Assembly: GCA_032716605.1 (NCBI GenBank) | Contig: CM064502.1 | Location: 52,639,313-52,703,312, forward strand | Reading direction: 5' to 3' | Origin: Paralithodes platypus | Taxonomy: Eukaryota > Arthropoda > Malacostraca > Decapoda > Lithodidae | DNA: 64,000 nucleotides | In this document: positions 55,891-64,000 of the stretch, one piece after another | Layout of the letters: the number at the start of each line of letters is the position of its first letter | Position numbering within the stretch: the first letter of the stretch is position 1 | Translations under genes and position numbers: made by a program | Notes under the pieces: model-generated | Told to the model about the DNA's origin: nothing | The model's input: the letters and a program-made list of their open reading frames with translations, nothing else | The model's database searches: none

Positions 55891-56080
55891 ACGGGTGGGG
55901 CTTTGGTTTCCCGGGCGTTTCTGCACCCTCCTCAGCTCCCCGCCATGGAGAGGCTTCGGTCACCCAGGCTTTATTGTGGTCGGCGGGGAGGGTTCTGTGG
56001 GGGCGCTCGGTTATGGTCTTGGAATTGCTCGGGGCTTTGGGGGTGTTCGGCCAGGCAGCTTGGGGAACAACAACAACAAC
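55891..56080 (+). mobile_element. GC-rich SINE-like retroelement with (AAC)n tail, copy 2, with TSD
   Basis: The 190-bp body ends GGGGAACAACAACAACAAC. It is flanked by an exact 13-bp direct repeat AACTTGATTAGTT at 55878-55890 and 56081-56093, a retroposition signature. It is GC-rich, with no A/B boxes that I can identify; it may be the 3' end of an unseen LINE. The 62-87-codon frames through it are not supported as genes. Confidence 0.88.
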
Positions 56081-56093
56081 AACTTGATTAGTT

Positions 56094-56204
56094 GCTTATA
56101 TTACCACCCTAACACGCATGCCTAGTACCACTGAATGTCGTCATGTAATTGTTTGTAAAATTATATATCTGTTAAGCATAAACTAAGCAAGGCAAGCATA
56201 TCTG

Positions 56205-56208
<4 letters not shown>
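56094..56208. other. Unique sequence
   Basis: Nothing recognised. Confidence 0.3.

Positions 56209-56277
<69 letters not shown>
56208..56277 (+). repeat. (GT)n microsatellite
   Basis: About 34 GT units. Confidence 0.97.
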
Positions 56278-56281
<4 letters not shown>

Positions 56282-56326
56282 GAACAAACGTGATGGTGTG
56301 GTACAGATATCCAGTAGCCGGTGAAC

Positions 56327-56660
56327 TTAAGGGGAGGTTTCCACTTGAGGGATTTTTTTCTAACTTCCTTCTCCCTCATGTTTAGCCCCATTGTTTTTGA
56401 GATTTTAAGACGTTTTCCCCATTAGTTTGACGATTTTAAGAACTTTCGCCTCATTTATGTCACTTTTAAGACCTTTCGTGCCATTTAGGTGTCGATTTTT
56501 CCTGGCGAGCGATAGCGAGCCTGTAATTTAAGAGGAACCGGCCTTCGGCCGGGACATTTTTCTACCGAAAAATGTACAAATTTATCTTGGAAGGGTGTCA
56601 AGGGGGTGTAATTTCAAGATTGATGGAAGTCTAGGAAACACACTAAAAACCTCCCCTTAA
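56327..56660 (+). mobile_element. Family B MITE, copy B13
   Basis: TTAA at 56327-56330 and 56657-56660; complete plan with perfect core GGCGAGCGATAGCGAGCC and hairpin CCGGCCTTCGGCCGG. The right TTAA is also the left TTAA of B14. Confidence 0.94.
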
Positions 56661-57026
56661 GGGGAAAGGGTATATTTGTTGGTCGATTATTTCATATATT
56701 TATTATTATTTTTAGTTTCCTCCCTAGACCTCCATCAAAGTTAAATAAACATCCATTATATTCCCCTTCTAGTTTAATGTGTACATTTTTCGGCAGAAAA
56801 ATGTCCCGGCCAAAGGCCGGTTCTTCCAAAATGACAAGCTCACTATCGTTCGCCAGGAAAAAACTCGGCACCTAAATAGCACGAAAGGTTTTAACATTGA
56901 CAAAGAAATAGGGCGAAAGGTCTTAAAATCGAAAAACTAACGGGGCAAACATCTTAAAATCTGAAAACTAATGAGGCTAAACATGAGGGAGAAGGAGGTC
57001 TAGAAAAACGACCCATGTCCCCTTAA
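56657..57026 (-). mobile_element. Family B MITE, copy B14, inverted neighbour of B13
   Basis: TTAA at 56657-56660 (shared) and 57023-57026. More diverged than B13: GCTCACTATCGTTCGCC core, CCGGCCAAAGGCCGG hairpin. Confidence 0.9.
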
Positions 57027-57171
57027 TAATGAACCCCGGGGAGCGAATTACTGATGAGGTGTGAAATGAGGCTGAAGTTAGGATGATTTGTGTGTTGAGC
57101 TTCCACTGAATCATTGTTGGCGTTGGTCATGTGCCCGCTGACCCCTGCCCCATCACTATACTCGGTTTCTG
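57027..57171. other. Unique sequence
   Basis: Nothing recognised. Confidence 0.3.
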
Positions 57172-57357
57172 TTCAGCTGACGATAAATTGAATCCTTTAG
57201 CAGCTAATTGCTCGATACTTTGTGGAAAAATATGAAACTACTATGTCTGTGCTTCATATCAAGACCAAATGTGTAGAATTAGCACCATATTTCACTACAA
57301 ACTCTTCAAAATCACCGATAAATCTTGATGGGACCTTTGCAATTTACCGTCAGTTGA
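57172..57357. mobile_element. Family F foldback element, copy F2
   Basis: TTCAGCTGACGATAAATTGA at the left and GCAATTTACCGTCAGTTGAA at the right. The shared middle ATATGAAACTACTATG matches F1. Confidence 0.78.
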
Positions 57358-57623
57358 AAAGAAACTAACTATAATTTCGCATCACCAAATCACCTCTCAT
57401 CTTCGTCGTCACCGGCATCTTTCTCTTTCCCCTATTCCTGATTTAATTACCCTTCATAGCTTTCTCTAATCACAATCAAAACTGTATCATATCATGTCAG
57501 TTCTGAGTGGGAAGGAAATGAACAAAGTGCAATTTTGGGGGTAACCAAGTCCCTTTTATAAAAAGTGAAATATTTAGCTAATTTCAAGACATATTTGAGC
57601 TAAAAGTCTGGTCACGAGTTGTT
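57358..57623. other. Unique sequence
   Basis: Nothing recognised. Confidence 0.3.
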
Positions 57624-57960
57624 TTAAGGGGATATTTCCACTCGAGGGACTTTTTTTCTTGACCCCTTTCTCCTTCATGTCTAGCCCCATTGCTTTTGAG
57701 ATTTTAAGACGTTCGCCCCATTATTTTGATGATTTTAAGAACTTTCAACCCATTTTTGGCAATTTTAAAACCTTTCGTGTCTTTTAGGTGTCGATTTTAT
57801 CCTGGCGAGCGATAGCGAGCCTGTAATTTAAGAGGAACCGGCTTTCAGCCGGGACATTTTTCTACCGAAAAATTTACAAATTTATCTTGAAAGGGGCTCA
57901 AGGGGGTGTAATCTTAAGCTTGAAGGATATCTAGGGACCAAACTAAAAACCTCCCCTTAA
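57624..57960 (+). mobile_element. Family B MITE, copy B15
   Basis: TTAA at 57624-57627 and 57957-57960. Core perfect; hairpin CCGGCTTTCAGCCGG with a compensating pair of changes (CCGGCT/AGCCGG). Confidence 0.93.
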
Positions 57961-58228
57961 AGGACTTGATGTCATAGGAGAGAAACAAGGTATACAGAGG
58001 GGTAGTTTTCTTTGCACTTCTGTTTATCACCTGAATTACTATAACATCACTTCCTTCGTCAGCCTCACTGTGTCCATTCATCATTGATTGAACTATACCA
58101 TTACATTAGTCACCATAAATACTGCCTAATTCACAACGACCCTCAATTCTTCCAAAGCACCATTTCTGTTGTCTTCTTCATCAGACGTAACAACCGTGAA
58201 TCTCCACTACTGCATTCTACCACTCTCG
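57961..58228. other. Unique sequence
   Basis: Nothing recognised. Confidence 0.3.
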
Positions 58229-58554
58229 TTAAGGGGAGATATCCACTTGAGGGATTTTTTTCTTGACCCCTTTCTCCCTCATGTTTAGCCCCATTGCTTT
58301 TGCTATTATAAAACGTTCGTCCCATTAGTTTAGCGATTTTAAGAACTTTCACCCCATATTAAGACCTTTCGTGCAATTCAGGTGTCGATTTTATCCTGGC
58401 GAGCGATAGCGAGCCTGTAATTAAAGAGGAACCGGCCTTCGGCCAGGACATTTTTCTACCGAAAAATGTACAAATTTATCTTGAAAGGGACTCAAGGGGG
58501 TGTAATTTTAAGCTTGATGGAGGTCTAGGGAACAAACTAAATAACTCCCCTTAA
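58229..58554 (+). mobile_element. Family B MITE, copy B16 (short subfamily)
   Basis: TTAA at 58229-58232 and 58551-58554. It carries the subfamily deletion (CTTTCACCCCATATTAAGAC). Core perfect. Confidence 0.93.
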
Positions 58555-58675
58555 AGCAATTCAAACTTCTATTTTCACAACCTTCTGCAACCTTAGTGTA
58601 GAGGATTTAATTAGTGTTGGTTAATTCTGAAAGTAGCGTGGCAAAAAAATACCGTGATTCGATTTGTAATTGTTT
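58555..58675. other. Unique sequence
   Basis: Nothing recognised. Confidence 0.3.
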
Positions 58676-58707
58676 TTTATTAGTATTAGTATTATTAGTA
58701 GTAGTGT

Positions 58708-58788
<81 letters not shown>
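58676..58788 (+). repeat. (TAG)n followed by poly-T of about 45
   Basis: About 18 TAG/TTAG units at 58680-58743, then an uninterrupted T run of about 45 bases. It may be the tail of a minus-strand poly-A retroposon, but no body is identified. Confidence 0.93.
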
Positions 58789-58789
<1 letters not shown>

Positions 58790-58970
58790 GCCTCTCGAAT
58801 CTCTAAACACACGCTAGAAATACGGATTGGATTGTGGTGGAATATTACACGTTAGTTCCGCGTAGATTAGCTAACCGTTACGTTCAGTCGTTTCTCCTAG
58901 CATTGGTTTCGTGAATATAGGGCAATGTAAGTATTCCGCCACTTCAAGGAATATGCCCTTCAAGTTACCT

Positions 58971-59186
58971 TTACCCCTTCTGCGCGATGATGCCTTTTCA
59001 TCTTTTATTCTTATTAAATTAGAAGCTTTTATGTAGTTTAGAAAGACCGATGATCTTCACCGGGTTTATTGAGCTCGTATTTACCCCTTTGAGCCGTGCA
59101 GGTAGAATAAAAGGTAAAGCAAATCGTCGAATGGTAACCAGAATATGCGCAAAAATACGCGTGCATCATCGTGCTGAAGGGGTTAA
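58971..59186. mobile_element. Family C MITE, copy C14
   Basis: The left end is TTACCCCTTCTGCGCGATGA (target TTAC), the right end CATCGTGCTGAAGGGGTTAA. Internal AAATTAGAAGCTTTTATGTAG and AAATCGTCGAATGGTAACCA. It is the most diverged C member with the shared motif. Confidence 0.82.
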
Positions 59187-59240
59187 ATGTTACGCTACAA
59201 TGAGTATCATCTGTTCATCTAGAATATAAGCAATCTCTTG

Positions 59241-59415
59241 TACGTACACTAAACCAAGAAACAATCTTTACACTAACGCTCTAAACATTCTGGAAGTGGG
59301 TCGAAATCTTATGATAATACCTCACAGACGTATGTTTCATCCGATTCATGCCGTGCACACTAGATTATGTACAGCTCACCAGTGTAAAGATTGTTTCTTG
59401 GTCGAGTGTGCATGC
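59241..59415. mobile_element. Short foldback element with 36-bp inverted repeats
   Basis: GTACACTAAACCAAGAAACA with ATCTTTACACT (59244-59275) is repeated in inversion at 59380-59411 (AGTGTAAAGATTGTTTCTTG, GTCGAGTGTGCATGC). It is about 175 bp, noncoding and a single copy in this window. Confidence 0.75.
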
Positions 59416-59566
59416 CATCTCAGTTAAAAAATATATTAATTGATGCATGTACTTTCACAGATAAGTGTAGTCTTACCCGAATCAAGTAAGGCAGTACATT
59501 TCAATAAATTAATCATACGCATGCAAATTTAATCTGGCTGTGTTAGATTATAATACTCGCTTTACG
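59416..59566. other. AT-rich unique sequence
   Basis: Nothing recognised. Confidence 0.3.
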
Positions 59567-59950
59567 TTAAGTGGGGTCAACGTTTTTTTTTTTTTATCTT
59601 TCTCTCCTTTTCTCTCTTTCTCTGACTTGTTGTATCCATTTGGCCCCATTCAGCCAACTGTTTTAAGACGTTTATCCCCATCCAGGTGTCGATTTCTTCC
59701 TGGCGAGCGATAGCGAGCCAGCATTGTATGGAGAAATCCGGCTTCGCCGGAGACCTTTTTCTATCGAAAAATTTACAAATTTAGCTTGCGGTCAAAAAAA
59801 TATATATATATGCTGGCTCGCTACCGCTCGCCAGGAAAATATTGACCCCTGGATGGGGGTAAACGTCTTAAAACAGTAGGTTGAATGGGGCCGAATGGAT
59901 AAAAGCCAAAGAGAGAGGGAAAGAAAGACAAAAAAAGCGAGGTGGGCTCT
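59567..59950. mobile_element. Family A MITE, copy A8
   Basis: TTAA at 59567-59570; the right end is decayed at about 59950 (GCGAGGTGGGCTCTG). Inverted cores GGCGAGCGATAGCGAGCC and GGCTCGCTACCGCTCGCC flank TCCGGCTTCGCCGGA. A T-run of 13 sits in the left arm. Confidence 0.92.
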
Positions 59951-60093
59951 GTAGTACCGCTAATAGTTATTCTTCCTCTTTTGTCCTTAATAATTTTGTA
60001 TTGATTATAGTATTTTATATGTATTTGTCCTGCCTTTCAACGATACACTTCAGATTAATAATAAACCCTGCTAGTTAATGTCATTCAAACTAT

Positions 60094-60419
60094 TTAAGGG
60101 GAGGTATTTAGTTTGTTCCCTAGACCTCCATCAAGCATAATATTACACCCCCTTGAGTCCCTTTCATGATAAATTTGTACATTTTTCGGTAGAAAAATGT
60201 CCCGGCCGAAGGCCGGTTCTTCTTAAATTACAGGCTCGCTATCGCTCGCCAGGATAAAATCGACACCTGAATGGCACGAAAGGTCTAAATATGGGGTGAA
60301 AGTTCTTAAAATCGCTAAACTAATGGGGCAAACGTTTTATAATATCAAAAGCAATGGGGCTAAATGTGAGGGAGAAAGGTGTAAAGAAAAAAATCCCTCA
60401 AGTGGAGATCTCCCCTTAA
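60094..60419 (-). mobile_element. Family B MITE, copy B17 (short subfamily)
   Basis: TTAA at 60094-60097 and 60416-60419. Nearly identical to B4 and B8, including the GGTCTAAATATGGGGTGAAA deletion junction. Confidence 0.93.
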
Positions 60420-61903
60420 ACAAACCCTCTGCTGATTATTAACTGTTTTGTGAAGGATACTCTTTAACAGAAAAGTCACCATTTGTTTAGTAAGGTTAAA
60501 ACTTAAATATGACAACTTACTTTCATCAGTTTGGATAATTCATTCTGATATATATATTAGTTAGTATGTGTGTGTGTGTGTGTGTTTTATTTCAGTGCCT
60601 ATCCCAGACATATCTCTCCATTTTTTCTCCTCTCCTCCATACGTACCCGTCCTTCGTCGTTTCCCATTTTCTTCTTCCGTTTCCGACCCCCGACCCCCTT
60701 TATTACTGGCCAGGTTTCCAGCGTTACGTGTGGTTCTGAAAAGCGAGTGAGAAATTTCGTTCCACATAACAATACTAAAATAGTGAGAGATCTTTAACTT
60801 TCCACCAGATATCGGGCAACTACTGAATATAGAAAATCGGATGTAGGTATTAATCAAGACATACTATACTAGATAGATGCATAGTGGCAGACATTATAGC
60901 AGTATGGTAAGTATTTGGAATTTTAAGCGTAAAAAAATGGACGAACCATATGGAAGAAAAAAGTCGAGGACAAAAAGTGAGGGAGATAAAAAGCCCCCAG
61001 CCATCATTTGTGAGCGGTATGGGCAACCCCGCATCCGGAGGTGACATGGCGGCCACGTTTCACAGGCTCCTCACCAGGGGTCCAGAGGGGGGGGATTCCA
61101 AACCCAGTCACCAGGGGGCCGGGAGGAAGAATGGGTCGACGCAGTGTGAGGTGTACCCTTGTCTTTAATTCCGTATACTCAAATGGCCAACGGGAACTTT
61201 TTGTCGGCGTGTCATTCCCCTTCGTTCGTTTCGGGAATGTTTCGTAGCCGTCCGAAGCTACCGAGCCGGGGAGAAACTACGAACGAAAAACTTGCAGGGC
61301 GAGTGATGACATGGGCATCGTAATCTCGTGTTACGATCTTAGTGTCATTCGGCGTTTCCTTATAAAATTGTCACTGTCGCTTTCAGAAACTGAGGGAGGA
61401 AGATTTAAAGGGGATTCGGAGGGTCGTTTTTGTGCCGACCGGGTTGTGCTGACATTTCTCTTACTTTACGAGTGCAAATAAAATACCAGTGACGGGACGT
61501 TCTCGTGACAATAAAATGCGACCATAAATACAACTTAAAGTCCTCGCATTATAATGACGTTAAACCGAGTCGAGTCTGCTTGATGTATATATCCTATCTC
61601 TGTCACCGTTTATATATACAGGTATATATATATATATATATTTTTGTATTTCTGTCTCTGGTCTTCACCGGGCTGGCTACAGTAAAGACTAAATTAAACC
61701 AGCTCGTCTAACAAGGTACACGGAAAAGCTACCTGAGTCAGCCAGGGACACGTTCCAACGCTAAAGTTTCTCCTAAAAGCCACACATGATATCCAGTCAG
61801 ACGACTCACTAAGGAAAGATAAAAAAAATATATAAATGACCGTCCCCGGATTGAGTGTTCATAACCTGAAACGCCGAACGATTCGATTATCTTGAGAACT
61901 CTC
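60420..61903. other. Unique sequence with a GC-richer part
   Basis: A short (GT)n run at 60567-60585 and (TA)n at 61624-61641. Bases 61000-61480 are GC-richer with CpGs (GACATGGCGGCCACG, CCGTCCGAAGCTACCGAGCC); short frames are present but no domain is recognisable. No gene is called. Confidence 0.35.
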
Positions 61904-62275
61904 CTTGAGGGGGTAGTGCTCGTTTTTTGGGGTCTAATTATGTATATATTCCTTTATCTTTTAGTTTCCTCCCTAGACCTCCATCAAACTTAAAAAAACA
62001 CACCCCTAGACCCCTATCAAGATAAAATTGTACATTTTTCGGCAGAAACTTTTCCCGGCCAAAGGCCGGTTCCTTCTAAAATTACAGGCTCGCTATCGCT
62101 CGCCAGAAAAAAGTAGACACCTAAAGGGCACGAAATGTCTTAATATTGACAAAGTAATGGTGTGAAAGGTCTCAAATTCGCCAAACTAACTGAACAAACG
62201 TCTTAATATCTCAAAACAAATATGCTAAACATGAGGGAGAAGGGGGTCCAGAAAAAGCGAGTAGTACCCCCTTAA
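61904..62275 (-). mobile_element. Family B MITE, copy B18
   Basis: The left target copy is decayed to TTGA; the right is TTAA (62272-62275). The ends GAGGGGGTAGTGCTCG and CGAGTAGTACCCCCTTAA define a subfamily with B7. Core GGCTCGCTATCGCTCGCC perfect. Confidence 0.9.
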
Positions 62276-62938
62276 AGGCTCGTGAGAATGTACTCATGCT
62301 TACGTACGACACCGGTAACAGCTGAGATAAATAAACAAGGAACTTAACCTCTGGCAACCCCGCAAATCCCGTTTTTCTGATACTATTGGCTGGATGTCAT
62401 TTAGCGTCGCCCGCGTCTCGATCCCTGGCCTTGTCGACGCCGATGATGGCTTGACCTTAGGCATCCCTTCATAAAAATTATATTATATACATTTCAACCA
62501 ACATTCACTAACTTGATTGCTTACATGAATTACAGTACATTGTATTGACGATATTGTAGCATTAATAAAGTTGTCAATAATAAAGTGATGCGAGTTAGCG
62601 AGTAAACAAAAACTAAATATATTTCCCTCCTGGTAATACAAATCTATTAACCATCCTTAGGGCCCCGTTTCTCAGACAACACCCTTCTTCCCTTCTTCCC
62701 CCCTATCCCCCCACCCCCCAACCTTCTTCCTCGCCTTCCTTCCCTCTCCCTCACGTCACTACCACCCACACAGGACGATCGATCACCTCCCCAAAGTGGC
62801 GAGGACGTTCTAAGCCAGAGCCGAAGCCACAAGGGGTCGGGACGAGGACAGATCGAGTCTCCGAGGTCTATTATGCGAGAACAAAAGAATCAGTGGGACA
62901 TCTGTTTGCCTTATAGGGGGACGGATGCCTCGGCCCTC
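62276..62938. other. Mixed unique sequence
   Basis: A C-rich tract lies at 62690-62725. Bases 62340-62470 and 62760-62940 are GC-richer and CpG-containing. No gene or repeat copy is recognised. Confidence 0.35.
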
Positions 62939-62944
62939 AATGGC

Positions 62945-63405
62945 TGGTTAGGCAGGGAGGGGAGGGAAGGGGAAGGTTAGGCAGGGAGGGGAGGGAAGGG
63001 GAAGGCTAGGTAGGAAGGGGAAAGTTAGGAACGGAGGGGAGGGAAGGGCAATGTTAGGCAGGGAGGTGAAGGAAAGGGAATGTTAGGCAGGGAGGGGAGG
63101 GAAGGGGAAGGTTAGGCAGGGAGGGGAGGGAAGGGGAATGTTAGGCAGGGAGGGGAGGGAAGTGGAAGGTTAGGCAGGGAGGGGAGGGAAGGGGAATGTT
63201 AGGCAGGGAAGGGGAAGGTTAGGCAGGGAGGGGAGGGAAGGGGAAGGTTAGGCAGGGAGGGGAGGGAAGGGGAAATGTTAGGCAGGGAGGGAAGGGAAGG
63301 CGAAGGTTAGGCAGGGAGGGAAGGGAAGGCGAAGGTTAGGCAGGGAGGGGAGGAAAGGGGAATGTTAGGCAGAGAGGGGGGGGGAAGGGGAAGGTAAGGC
63401 AGGGA
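62945..63405 (+). repeat. 29-bp G-rich minisatellite
   Basis: About 15-16 units of GGTTAGGCAGGGAGGGGAGG plus GAAGGGGAA, with GAATGTTAGG alternating with GAAGGTTAGG. Each unit carries four or more G-runs, so the plus strand could form G-quadruplexes (inference). Confidence 0.94.
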
Positions 63406-63507
63406 GGGGTTGAGGAGGGGACATTGGCGGGTTGGGGGAAGGTGAAAATGGGATATAAAGGGGAAGATGAGGGATTTAATATCATGAAAACAATGAGTTA
63501 AATAAAG

Positions 63508-63776
63508 CTAAGGGGAGATGGGTCGTTTTTCTAGACCCCCTTCTTCCGCATGTTTAGCCCCATTAGTTTTCAGATCTTACGATGTTTCCCCTACTAGTTT
63601 GTCGATGTTAAGACCTTTCGCCCCATTTCGTTGTCAATATTATGACCTTTCGTGCTATTTATAGGTATCGATTTTTTTCTGGCGAACGATAGTGAGCCTG
63701 TAGTTTTGGAAGAAGCGGCCTTCGCCCGGAACATTTTTCTACCGAAAAATTTACAAATTAATCTACAAGGGGGATA
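63508..63776 (+). mobile_element. Family B MITE, copy B19, right end missing
   Basis: The left target copy is CTAA. Plan intact through the modules, core GGCGAACGATAGTGAGCC and TACCGAAAAATTTACAAATT. Homology ends near AAGGGGG at 63772, so the last 100 bp or so are lost. Confidence 0.85.
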
Positions 63777-64000
63777 TAATTGATGTTTTTTTGTTTTTAA
63801 TGAATAAATATTGATACAGGTGAAGGACTTGAATTGAAGCTGATATTAGCAAAGGTGATTGGGTAACTAGTTGGGCGACGATCGGAATTGACCACTTGCG
63901 AGTTTCAGGGCATAAGGAAGTTGGAGCCATAAAATCCACATTTAGTAGAAATACACAAATTATACGAGTTTTTGATGGATACACAATAGGATTAATAGGA
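63777..64000. other. AT-rich unique sequence to the window end
   Basis: Nothing recognised. Confidence 0.3.

Overview
This is a repeat-dominated piece of an animal nuclear genome. I recognise no intact host protein-coding gene. An arthropod, most likely a decapod crustacean, fits best: the only telomere-type motif is the arthropod one (TTAGG), inside a palindrome at 13.8-14.2 kb; microsatellites and minisatellites are extremely dense; and CR1-like non-LTR retrotransposons and tRNA-derived SINEs are present. The organism call is inference, because no host gene anchors it.

Coding remains all belong to retrotransposons. A CR1-like LINE family has four copies: a 5'-truncated one inside a minisatellite (1.06-1.89 kb), the longest (7.5-9.96 kb, minus strand, from the end of the endonuclease domain through the reverse transcriptase), one with an open 335-codon reverse-transcriptase end (27.1-28.4 kb, minus), and a 3' tail only (41.4 kb). 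Three further LINE 3' ends are visible (36.65-37.57, 38.4-38.77 and 48.3-48.7 kb). All are dead or truncated.

The most striking content is a large population of short foldback (MITE-like) elements flanked by TTAA. Two related families, called A (8 copies) and B (20 copies), share an 18-base palindrome-like core (GGCGAGCGATAGCGAGCC), a following GC hairpin and a tandem subterminal module of about 31 bp. Together they cover about 9.4 kb (roughly 15 percent of the window), clustered at 42.4-48.0 and 54.7-60.4 kb. A third group, C (14 copies), begins TTAACCC and carries an internal ATTAGACGAT motif. Smaller foldback families (D, E, F, H and singletons) and several SINE families fill more of the window. 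Families C and E also use TTAA.

The elements are heavily nested, which gives relative ages: a hAT-like element with an 8-bp target duplication inside a C element (12.5-13.2 kb), C elements inside SINEs (17.5 and 49.0 kb), a B element inside a C element (34.4 kb), a LINE inside a D element (48.1-48.7 kb), and elements that abut at one shared TTAA (23.53, 29.20 and 56.66 kb).

Long open frames over 1.8-2.8, 14.9-15.4, 21.4-22.2, 24.9-26.4, 35.6-36.3 and 41.5-42.4 kb are translations of tandem repeats and are not genes. The remaining stretches are mostly AT-rich unique DNA; modestly GC-richer unique blocks lie at about 18.1-19.1, 46.6-46.9, 61.0-61.5 and 62.3-62.9 kb.
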